From JBDRRP01 sp964446485 (GTDB lineage: Bacteria > Desulfobacterota > Desulfobacteria > Desulfobacterales > JBDRRP01): a DNA stretch of 64,000 bases. The first letter of the stretch is position 1, and every line of letters begins with the position of its first letter. Where the stretch lies: NCBI GenBank assembly GCA_964446485.1, contig CAYUOU010000005.1, positions 1 through 64,000 on the forward strand. Direction: 5' to 3'. Of this stretch, positions 18,849-26,673 are shown one piece after another. The notes under the pieces are model-generated. The model was not told the origin of the DNA. It saw only the letters and a program-made list of their open reading frames with translations, and did no database searches. Both the position numbers and the translations under genes were made by a program.

Positions 18849-19829
18849 ATGAACTTCATGTCGATAATACTGCGGCGCTTGGCACTGGCGTATCACCGAA
18901 CCCAGGATCGGGTGCTTCTCGCTCGGGGCGTCATCTTTACCGGCACGCCGGCCCTCCGGTTTGCAGACATCGAAAATTACTACTCCCATGCCGCGATTCA
19001 CCGCCTGGAGGGGTTGGGCCTTCCTCGGGCTCTGGGGCGGCCCGGCATTGCACCTCACGCCTGGTTCGCCGACCCGCAGAGCGCCGCCGCTATCGGCCGC
19101 CGGCATGGTGGATACGCGACCGGAGCGCTGTTTGAGGCGATCATGGCGGATTTTCCTGTGGGTGTCGTGCTCATGCCGGAAAACCGAGTGACCGGGGGGC
19201 ACATTCAATCACCCCACTCAGGTCCGGTGCCTTTCACGGTGTATGCCAAGGCGGTGACGGCCGTCGCCCGTAGGTATGCCGGAAGACCCGCCGTGACGCC
19301 TGGCGCATCGGCAGCGCCGAACCGGACGGCAGAGCACCGGCTGTTTGCACTGGTGCAGGTCGCTGACGACATTTCAGGTGCCGCCGTATTCCAACGCTCA
19401 CCGGGGAGTGATCTCTACCGATTGGCCCTTATCGGCATGCGGAAGCGGGGAGCAACGCCGACGGGCGCCGCCGCCCGCCGCCTGGACCACCGGGCGTTTA
19501 AAAGATTCATTGAGGCCATCCGGTTTTGGCCTGGCGTGACCTTTGATTTTATCGGCGCTGCCGAGCCATCGGCTGCGGCAATGGGGTTCAGTCTGTTTCG
19601 ATACTTGAGAAATAGTGAAATGCGGCGCCTTAACGCCCTCTCCGCCGAAGCATATGCCGCCGAGCGCCGCAGCGTGACCGCCCACCGATACCCGGCCTTT
19701 CCCCGGCGTGCCGTCGTTACCCGCGGCGATACGTTGAAGGCCATGCTCAAGGAGATTCCCGGATGGGTGCTTCGAATCGGAAGGTCCAGTCAACATCTTA
19801 AAAGGGCTTCCGGCAAGGGGGGGGCGTGA
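18849..19829 (+). CDS. Unrecognised protein of the radical SAM peptide cluster
   Basis: The product is 326 residues from the ATG at 18849 (GAAGG lies about 13 bases upstream). An in-frame ATG at 18672 would overlap the precursor gene and add an Arg-rich tail, so it was not chosen. The protein is Ala/Arg-rich, without signal peptide or obvious membrane segment. Visible blocks include DIENYYSHAAIHRLEGLG, FPVGVVLMPENRVTGGH and FALVQVADDISGAAVFQRS. I found no catalytic motif. Its stop overlaps the GTG of the HprK-like gene (GTGA), so it belongs to the same operon. It could be a modifying enzyme or scaffold. Confidence 0.7.
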   Translation: MNFMSIILRRLALAYHRTQDRVLLARGVIFTGTPALRFADIENYYSHAAIHRLEGLGLPRALGRPGIAPHAWFADPQSAAAIGRRHGGYATGALFEAIMADFPVGVVLMPENRVTGGHIQSPHSGPVPFTVYAKAVTAVARRYAGRPAVTPGASAAPNRTAEHRLFALVQVADDISGAAVFQRSPGSDLYRLALIGMRKRGATPTGAAARRLDHRAFKRFIEAIRFWPGVTFDFIGAAEPSAAAMGFSLFRYLRNSEMRRLNALSAEAYAAERRSVTAHRYPAFPRRAVVTRGDTLKAMLKEIPGWVLRIGRSSQHLKRASGKGGA

Positions 19830-20734
19830 AGACGCTTGCCACCGTGACGATTGCCGGGGTCGCCCTTGCCATGAGAGGGGATTCGACCATCGTCATCAGG
19901 GAAAAAGCGGCGGCCATGCAACCGTTCTTCCATTCTGGACCGCGTGAATCCGAGCCGGGTGCCGAAGTGATCGACATCGTACTCCACCAGGCGACCGAAC
20001 CTCCGGCCATGGCCGGGCTGGTCAAATCCTTTGACAGTGGTGACGCCTGGTCCCTTTGGACATCCGATACCCGTGCGGTTCTGAGACTCCAGCCGCCCGG
20101 GGCGGACATGGCACTGTGGCATCTGGACATGGATGCCGCATTTACCAGAGGAGCGCTTTACTGCCACGGTGATTATTGGTTGAATGGGACCTCGCAACCG
20201 ACGGTGAGCAACCCGCTGCGATACCCCCTGGATCAGATCCTGGTGATGCTTCACCTGGCGACGCATTTCGGGGTGGTGCTTCACGCCGCGGCTGCGGTGA
20301 TCCGCGGGCGGGGATTTATTTTTCTCGGCCGGTCCGGAGCTGGGAAAAGCACGCTTTCCACGCTACTGGCCGCGGATTGCCGGGTGACGTTGCTGAGTGA
20401 CGATCGGATCATCGTTCGGCGGGTGCGCGGCCAATGGATGGCATACGGGACCCCATGGCCGGGCGATGCCGGCATCGCCCGCAACCACGGCGTTCCCCTG
20501 GCGGGAGGCTGCCTGTTATCCAAGGCGGACCCATGCACGGTGACGCCATTGACGCCCAAAAATGCATTGACAAGGCTGCTTCCCGTAACGTCAATACCGC
20601 TATTTGACCGGAAACGAAGTGATGCGGTGTTGTCCTCCTGCGAATCCCTCACCGCCGAAGTGCCCATGTTCGAGCTGCAATTTTCACCGCGACCGGAGGC
20701 GGTTTCCCAAATCATACACTTGGCCGGTTCCTAA
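19826..20734 (+). CDS. HprK-like (HPr kinase-related) ATP-binding protein
   Basis: The 302-residue product has a Walker A at residues 168-176 (GRSGAGKST) preceded by VVLHAAAAVIRGRGFIFL, and a SDDR motif at 191-194. Both are hallmarks of the C-terminal kinase fold of HPr kinase/phosphorylase and of the HprK-like kinases found with lasso and other peptide clusters. True HprK has a different N-terminal domain and the K-loop signature; here the N-terminal 150 residues are unlike it. The GTG start lies inside the stop of the preceding gene behind a G-rich ribosome site. Phosphorylation of the peptide or a cluster partner is an inference. Confidence 0.82.
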   Translation: MKTLATVTIAGVALAMRGDSTIVIREKAAAMQPFFHSGPRESEPGAEVIDIVLHQATEPPAMAGLVKSFDSGDAWSLWTSDTRAVLRLQPPGADMALWHLDMDAAFTRGALYCHGDYWLNGTSQPTVSNPLRYPLDQILVMLHLATHFGVVLHAAAAVIRGRGFIFLGRSGAGKSTLSTLLAADCRVTLLSDDRIIVRRVRGQWMAYGTPWPGDAGIARNHGVPLAGGCLLSKADPCTVTPLTPKNALTRLLPVTSIPLFDRKRSDAVLSSCESLTAEVPMFELQFSPRPEAVSQIIHLAGS

Positions 20735-20743
20735 GGGCTGCCC

Positions 20744-21235
20744 ATGTTTTCGGCGCCTTCGACCATCGATGCCTCGCGAAGCGACATCACCGCCTTCATG
20801 GCTGACGCCTTGAAAACCGGAGCCGCCGTGAGCGTGCGGGTGACCGGCAAGAGCATGCGGCCCCTGACCCCTTCCGGCACGCGACTGGTCATCGCGCCGG
20901 TCAAAGCAGCGGCGCTGGTCCCAGGGGACATCCTGTTTTATCGCAACACACTAGGGGCCGGCGTCATTCACCGCATCCTGAGGATCGATGTCGACCCCAT
21001 CGTCGGGCGCCAGTTTCGCACCAAAGGCGACGCCGCGTTGGCTTTTGACGAACCGGTGCGCTCGGATCAAGTGCTGGGCCGTGTCGTGCGTATCGAGCGG
21101 CTTTTCAAAAATGGGCGGCGCTGGGTGGTGGACCTCAACGTCCGCCGCTGGGTATGGGCAGGGGCAGCGATTGCCCGGTTGCAGTGGATGGGAAGTAAAA
21201 TGATCCTCAAACTGCTCGGGTTGATACGGCGATAG
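20744..21235 (+). CDS. S26-type signal peptidase-like protein
   Basis: The 163-residue product has the type I signal peptidase serine motif at residues 35-40 (GKSMRP; Ser37), then GDILFYR, VIHRIL with His76, and RTKGDAALAFDEPV with Asp96 and Asp102. The HR...TKGD pattern matches the archaeal/SipW/ER subfamily (S26B), which uses Ser-His-Asp rather than Ser-Lys. A hydrophobic C-terminal segment near 130-160 could associate with the membrane. It is the last gene of the peptide cluster. It may cleave the leader or another exported cluster product; that role is inferred. Confidence 0.8.
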   Translation: MFSAPSTIDASRSDITAFMADALKTGAAVSVRVTGKSMRPLTPSGTRLVIAPVKAAALVPGDILFYRNTLGAGVIHRILRIDVDPIVGRQFRTKGDAALAFDEPVRSDQVLGRVVRIERLFKNGRRWVVDLNVRRWVWAGAAIARLQWMGSKMILKLLGLIRR

Positions 21236-21535
21236 CGCGGGGTCGTTCGCAACGTATTAAGTTTTCGGTGAGTGAAAAGGCGGCTTGCAATACAAATCGC
21301 CGGCGACCTTTCATCATTGCACGCCGCCCAACAACGCTTCGCTTCATACGGTTATGCATGACGCGTCTAAATCCGTCACATCGTCATTCCGAGGAGGAAC
21401 GACGAGGAATCCGGGTGTTCATTTGAAGTGACGGAAAAATCGGCAAGACCAAGATCCCTCGCTACGCTCGGGATGACATCCGAGGGGGTTTTAGGGGCTT
21501 GTCTTACTTCAACTTTGGAACAAACACCTCGCCAC
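21236..21535. other. Intergenic region between the peptide cluster and the GlmS-like gene
   Basis: About 300 bases separating convergent genes. The only recognisable content is a dispersed repeat copy at 21383-21478. No tRNA, clear terminator or small gene was seen. Confidence 0.5.
21383..21478. repeat. Dispersed repeat with imperfect terminal inverted repeats (96 bp)
   Basis: It begins GTCATTCCGAGGAGGAACGA and ends GCTCGGGATGAC-A, matching 58-154 in both arms and length; the central 30 or so bases differ. It sits just past the 3' end of the GlmS-like gene, whose 5' side is followed by another copy at 25335-25464. Confidence 0.75.
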
Positions 21536-24500
21536 CTACTTGCCATTACGCTGCTGCACGATGCCTTCGGCGATCTTCTCCGCCGAGAGGCCGAAAAGAT
21601 CTTCCGTGGCAACGGTGTCCAACAATTCCCGCTCCCATGCTACGGAACTTTCCTGGACGATGTTTTTGATCCGTTCGTATTTGCCGCCGAGTGCCTTCAC
21701 TTTCTCTTCCAGGGTGGCGCTGGAACGATAGGCTACATGGAGCAAAAGCATGTGGGAGATGACATTGATTCCGACGTCGCTGCTGGAGAGGATGGGTATG
21801 ACAACGATGTTGCGGTTGTCTTTTCTGCCTTTGCCCAGGTAGACGTTCCCCTCCCTGGCGATGATGCGCTTGGTCCCTTTGAGACGTGGATCGCTTTCCA
21901 CACGTGAGGGGAGCGGGGCCAGGGAGCCGTCCTTTTCTTCCACATGAATGGCGGTGGCGTCGGTGGGCTCTCCCAATGTACTGAGGCCCTCGATGCGGTA
22001 CCGGATGGCGCCGTGGATCTCCTCGATAATGGGGCTGACGTTTTTCATCACCAGCACATTCCGGTTCGTGAGCTGGGGCGTCGTGAAGCCGAACCGCTTG
22101 AGCGCGTCGAAGAGCACCCCTTCGAGTTTTTCCGCGATGCGGCTGGTCCCAACGGTGACGGTCTTTGCCTGGTGCTTGATGGCGTCCACAGGGCGCGCCA
22201 TGGTGTTGATGGCTGTCGACAGCCGGTCGGCCAGCGTGTTGAGCATGTTGGCCGCCGTTCCTTTGACACCGAAGTCCAATTCGAAATCGGAAACGGGAAG
22301 TCGGCCGGCGATGTACTTCAGCGCCAGCGCCAGGTCGGTGGCCGTGTCGAGGCCGAGGGCGGCCGGCAGGCGGTTTCCGGTCTCCAGTTTTCGAAATTCC
22401 TTGTAAAATTCCAGGATGAATTCCCGAAACGATTTTTCGAGGATGAGTTCGTAGACATCCATGCCGTTTGATTCCGCGGCCAGGATCCGTTGCCGCAGCC
22501 GTTCCAGGAAGGTGAAAAAGAACCCGGAACTGGCGTTGATGGCCAGCGCGGCATGGTAGCCCCAGAGGTGGCCGACCAAGGTGTTGGTAATGGGGGCCAA
22601 GTGCTCGCTTACCGGCGGCACATGAAACACATCCGCGGCATAGGGTGCGAAGCGCTGCTCCCCCGCATCGGTGATGACTACGGGGATGGCCTTGTGCGCG
22701 TGAAAAATGGCCGTGTCTTTAATGATGTCGCCCAGCACGGCCTCACGGGTTCCGGCGGCGCAGACGATGATGAGGGGTTCCGAGGAAAGATCGATGTGCT
22801 TTTTGTCTTCGACAAAATCCGATGAAATGGTCTTGTAGCAAAGTTCACTGAGCTTGATGCGGATTTCGTCTGCCGAGGCTTTGTTTGGTCCGCTGCCGAC
22901 GGCAGCCCAGTAGGTCCTGCCGGCGGCCAGCCGTTCGGCAGAGGCGGCAATGGCCTGCTGCTGGGTCAGGATTCGGCGCATGATTTCCGGCAATTGCCGG
23001 AGTTTGTTGAGTTCTTCGGAGATGAAGGCCGCATCCCGATGACCGGTGGATTTAACCATGAACAGCCCCAGTAGTGCGCCGGCAACAATTTGCGAGTAGA
23101 ACGCTTTTGTGGATGCCACAGACATTTCGATGTCCCGGCCGCTGCTGGTATACATGACGCCGTCAACCTTGAAGGTGATGTCGGAATCCCGGCGGTTGAC
23201 GATGGCCAGGGTGGCGGCCCCCCGGTCCCGAACCATGTCCACGGTGCGGTTGGTATCCGTGGTGGTCCCCGACTGACTGATAGCGATCACCAGGCTGTCG
23301 GCCATGGACCTGCCGCCGTTCGCTTCCCGAAGCTTGAAGCCGCTCAACTCCGAGGCCTTGAGCGCCGTGATGAAAAGCTTCGGGTCGCTGAAATAGGTGT
23401 TGAGGATATCCGCGCAGGCCATGGCCGCCACACCGGCCGTGCCCTGTCCCACGAAACAAATCCGACGAATCGTGCCCTCGGCGATGCCCTCAATGATGGC
23501 CGATGGGCAGGTGTCCTCGTCGAGGCTGACCGTGGTGGTGCCGTCTTTCCGGCCGGTGGAGCGCCATCGATTCTGCAGCGTGCGCGCCACGCTGGCCGGG
23601 GATTCGGAGATTTCCTTTAGGAAATAGTGGTTAAACCCCTGTCGGTTGATGTCCCGGGAGGTGATTTGCGTCTGCTTGATATCTTTTTCAGAAAAATCGA
23701 CGGGGGTGCCGTCGTAATAAACGGCGCTGAGTCCCTTGAGATGTCCCGCATCGGCCTGATCCAGAACGAAGATTTGCCCCTGGGTAGGACCGTCTTTGCC
23801 GGTGACCACCTTTTCTCCTTCCAGCTTGATGTAGCGCTGGGTGGCTTCGATAAACCCATAAATTTCCGAGGTGGCCATGAAATGATCGGCGCCCAGTCCG
23901 ATAAAGACGGTCTGGCCGCTGCCCTTCTGGGCGATGAAGAGTTTCCCCGGGGCGAAATCCGTCTGCATGGCGATGGCGTGGGAGCCTTCGAACATGTTCA
24001 CTGTTTTTCGGAAGGCCTCGGCCACGTCGTTGCCGTCGCTGATGTGGGCGGCCACGAGAAGGGGAATGATTTTTGTGTCGGTAGTCACCTCCGCGGGCAT
24101 CTGCACCCCCTGTCGGGTCAGTTGGCCGCGGAGCTCCTGGTAATTATCGATGTCCCCGTTGAGACAGACATGAACGATGCCGCGGTCGTCTCTGACGCTG
24201 CCGGCTTCCTGATGATCCACCGGGTGGCAATTGACGGCATTGATGGCCCCCACAGAGGCCCAGCGGGTGTGGGATAGGATGGAGTCCAAGCGATGGGGCA
24301 GACTCACGATGGTTTGCAAGATCGCATCCTGTTGGATGGCGGACCGAATACGACGGATATTGTCGCCCAGTCTGCCGATCTCTGCGGCCACTTTGTAGAC
24401 GAAGGCCAAGGTGACCCGGCGGCCGTTGGTCGCATCCCCGTGGCGGGCGACCCGGATGCCGCTGTCCACCAGGGGGTTCTGGTTGCGGCGCGTCGCAAAG

Positions 24501-25285
24501 GCCTCTGACAGACCCGTGGTGTTGAGGCGCTCGATCAGTGACGCGTAATCTGTTGCCGTCATTTCCAATAGTACAGAAAGGCCGGCACTGTCGCGCCCCC
24601 TGACTTCGAGGCAGTCAATGCTGCTCAAGACTGCGTTGATTTGGTGATAGACTTGAAACACCGGCAACGAATGCCCCTCCGGCAGTTTCGGCAGCAAGTC
24701 ACCGATTTCCGAGAGGCTGGTCAGAATTTCTTTTTCCAGGCACCACGTAATGTCCTTCAGGCACTCCAGTTGAGAAGACATGATGTCCACTTCGGTGGTG
24801 GAGAGGCTCCCCATATTCGCTTCGAGGAGGCGGGATTCCGCGTCCTGGAATGCCGACAGCTGTCGGGTCAGGTCCTTTAAGACGGCGCGCGCATCCGGTG
24901 TCTGAAGGATGAAAAAACCGGCAGCATAGGTTTTTAGCCGCCAAACTTGTTGAAACAGACCCGCCAGGGCCTGACTGCCGCCGAGGTAGGTCTTGTCCAG
25001 GGCACGGGTGCCGTCGTGGGTACAGACCGAAAACCCCTGCAGCATGACACTGGCGACGCCCGATTCGATGCCGGCCGTGTTAACGCCGGCGCGCGTATCC
25101 GTCTCCAGTTGCCCCTTGGCGACAATGCATGCGATGCCGCAGCAGAGCCGCAGCGGGGAGAAGGGGAAAAAAACCCACGCCCTCGCCGGCACCCGGTGGA
25201 CGTGCCGGCCAAAATACACTGGGGTGGTTAATAGAGCGGTTACCCGTTTCCAAATCACCGCGGTCAGCGATACCCGTTTCAACAT
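21536..25285 (-). CDS. Large GlmS-like protein: Ntn glutamine amidotransferase plus SIS domains with a long C-terminal extension
   Basis: The product is 1,249 residues, about twice the length of ordinary glucosamine-6-phosphate synthase (about 610). The class-II glutaminase motifs are present but widely spaced: CCGIAC with the probable nucleophile Cys49, RGRDSAG at 229-235, HTRWA at 339-343 and LNGDIDNYQEL. SIS domains follow (FVGQGTAGVAAMA, ISQSGTTTDTNR, and AVGSGPNKASADE with a second sugar-phosphate site). About 400 C-terminal residues have no counterpart in GlmS. The ATG at 25285 has AGAGG 8 bases upstream, and no start codon lies directly before the Cys, so a propeptide of about 48 residues would have to be removed. 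Substrate unknown; a hexosamine-phosphate reaction is likely. Confidence 0.8.
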   Translation of the reverse strand: MLKRVSLTAVIWKRVTALLTTPVYFGRHVHRVPARAWVFFPFSPLRLCCGIACIVAKGQLETDTRAGVNTAGIESGVASVMLQGFSVCTHDGTRALDKTYLGGSQALAGLFQQVWRLKTYAAGFFILQTPDARAVLKDLTRQLSAFQDAESRLLEANMGSLSTTEVDIMSSQLECLKDITWCLEKEILTSLSEIGDLLPKLPEGHSLPVFQVYHQINAVLSSIDCLEVRGRDSAGLSVLLEMTATDYASLIERLNTTGLSEAFATRRNQNPLVDSGIRVARHGDATNGRRVTLAFVYKVAAEIGRLGDNIRRIRSAIQQDAILQTIVSLPHRLDSILSHTRWASVGAINAVNCHPVDHQEAGSVRDDRGIVHVCLNGDIDNYQELRGQLTRQGVQMPAEVTTDTKIIPLLVAAHISDGNDVAEAFRKTVNMFEGSHAIAMQTDFAPGKLFIAQKGSGQTVFIGLGADHFMATSEIYGFIEATQRYIKLEGEKVVTGKDGPTQGQIFVLDQADAGHLKGLSAVYYDGTPVDFSEKDIKQTQITSRDINRQGFNHYFLKEISESPASVARTLQNRWRSTGRKDGTTTVSLDEDTCPSAIIEGIAEGTIRRICFVGQGTAGVAAMACADILNTYFSDPKLFITALKASELSGFKLREANGGRSMADSLVIAISQSGTTTDTNRTVDMVRDRGAATLAIVNRRDSDITFKVDGVMYTSSGRDIEMSVASTKAFYSQIVAGALLGLFMVKSTGHRDAAFISEELNKLRQLPEIMRRILTQQQAIAASAERLAAGRTYWAAVGSGPNKASADEIRIKLSELCYKTISSDFVEDKKHIDLSSEPLIIVCAAGTREAVLGDIIKDTAIFHAHKAIPVVITDAGEQRFAPYAADVFHVPPVSEHLAPITNTLVGHLWGYHAALAINASSGFFFTFLERLRQRILAAESNGMDVYELILEKSFREFILEFYKEFRKLETGNRLPAALGLDTATDLALALKYIAGRLPVSDFELDFGVKGTAANMLNTLADRLSTAINTMARPVDAIKHQAKTVTVGTSRIAEKLEGVLFDALKRFGFTTPQLTNRNVLVMKNVSPIIEEIHGAIRYRIEGLSTLGEPTDATAIHVEEKDGSLAPLPSRVESDPRLKGTKRIIAREGNVYLGKGRKDNRNIVVIPILSSSDVGINVISHMLLLHVAYRSSATLEEKVKALGGKYERIKNIVQESSVAWERELLDTVATEDLFGLSAEKIAEGIVQQRNGK

Positions 25286-25334
25286 GTTGCGACCTCTTTC
25301 TTGATAGCTCCATAAAAAGTCGAAATTCCCCCAT

Positions 25335-25464
25335 TGTCATTCCGAGGAGCGGTCTTCGCTCTTCGAGCTACGCCCCCCAGGGCTTGCGACGAGGAATCTC
25401 AACATTCTGTTATCTATAGATATTATGATTAAAACACAGATCCCTCGCTACGCTCGGGATGACA
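25335..25464. repeat. Dispersed repeat, longer copy (130 bp)
   Basis: It starts TGTCATTCCGAGGAGCGG and ends CTCGGGATGACA. Its left arm carries an insertion relative to the other two full copies (around 25352-25388) before the GACGAGGAATCTC box. It lies between the GlmS-like gene and kdnB. Confidence 0.75.
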
Positions 25465-25492
25465 TCTGAGGGTTTTTACGGGCTTCTCTTTC

Positions 25493-26569
25493 TTAGATCT
25501 TCAGGTAGAGTTCGGTGATGCGATCTCTTGTCATGGTGTTGCGCCAGTCTTTGCCCAGCGCATTCTCCCACAAGGGTTCAAGGACCAGCGACACATCCAC
25601 CATCTTTGCCACTTGATCCGGGGTCAAGTCCGCCGTCAGTCCCTTCGGCAGGGTGATCTTTTGGAGAGCCATCATTTTGCGGAACTCATCGACGCCGTCG
25701 GGGTAGTATTGCCCAAGAACGTCAAAGGCCACGCAGTTGCCGATGCCATGGTGGAGTCCCAGGACAAAACTCAGCCCGTAGCTGAGGGCGTGGCAGATTC
25801 CCACCTGGGAGTAGGCGATGCTCATTCCGCCGCAATAGGATGCCATCATGAGTTTGTCGTCGGCATCCTGCGACGGAAGTAGAAACACCTCGCGGCAGAG
25901 GTCCAGGGCTTTCTCGCCGTAGGCCCGGCTGAAGGTATTGAGGTAGGTCCCGGTGAGGGACTCGATGCAGTGGATGTAGCAGTCCATGCCGGTGTAAAAC
26001 CGCTGGTCGGCGGGGGCGCCGGCCAGCAATTCCGGATCGAGGACGATCTGGTCGAAAACGGTATGGTCGGAATTGATGCCCAGCTTTTTTTCGGGGCCCG
26101 TAAGCACCGTCGTTCGTGACACTTCCGCCCCGGTGCCGGCCAGCGTGGGGATCCCCACATGATACACCGCCGGCTGCTGGACGAGGTCCCACCCCTGGTA
26201 GTCCGCTGCGGATCCTGGATTGGCGAGCATGAGCGACACCGCTTTGGCCAGATCCATGGCGCTGCCGCCGCCCATGCCGATGACGCCGTCGACGGTTTTC
26301 CCTTCCGCTTCGGCCATGTCCTTGATCCGGCGCGTGAGCGCATCCACATAGATGGTTTTGGGTTCATCGTCGACGTTGACCGGAATCAACGCATCCCGCT
26401 GTTCAAGAGGAATGCGGCCCTCAAGTGCGGTACCCGAGAATGCGTCGTCCATGAGAAACACCATGAACCCCTTGGGGGCGCGGCGTTGGGGGGCGAGAAT
26501 GTCGGCCAATTGATCGAAGCAGCCGCGGCCGAAGACCACCTTGGACACCATTTTGAAATTTCTGAACAT
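25493..26569 (-). CDS. kdnB: 3-deoxy-alpha-D-manno-octulosonate 8-oxidase (iron-containing alcohol dehydrogenase family)
   Basis: KdnB oxidises the C8 hydroxyl of Kdo to an aldehyde so that KdnA can aminate it, giving 8-amino-Kdo for LPS. From the ATG at 26569 the protein is 358 residues. It shows the iron-ADH pattern: GMGGGSAMDLAKAVSLML for NAD binding, then metal ligands in YTGMDCYIHCIESLTG and GICHALSYGLSFV...LHHGIGN. Its opening (MFRNFKMVSKVVFGRG) and the GWDL, NVDDEPKT and SYCGGMSIAYSQVG blocks agree with my recollection of Shewanella KdnB. An ATG at 26587 is an alternative start. It directly follows kdnA. Confidence 0.88.
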   Translation of the reverse strand: MFRNFKMVSKVVFGRGCFDQLADILAPQRRAPKGFMVFLMDDAFSGTALEGRIPLEQRDALIPVNVDDEPKTIYVDALTRRIKDMAEAEGKTVDGVIGMGGGSAMDLAKAVSLMLANPGSAADYQGWDLVQQPAVYHVGIPTLAGTGAEVSRTTVLTGPEKKLGINSDHTVFDQIVLDPELLAGAPADQRFYTGMDCYIHCIESLTGTYLNTFSRAYGEKALDLCREVFLLPSQDADDKLMMASYCGGMSIAYSQVGICHALSYGLSFVLGLHHGIGNCVAFDVLGQYYPDGVDEFRKMMALQKITLPKGLTADLTPDQVAKMVDVSLVLEPLWENALGKDWRNTMTRDRITELYLKI

Positions 26570-26673
26570 GTCGGTTTCTTTCTTCATTGGCGGTTGTTGG
26601 GCGCTTTCTCGCGTGGGACTCGGCGCTCGGCCGCGTGACGCCGGCCGGGTGAGGCCTTCCGGCGATCTGCGCA

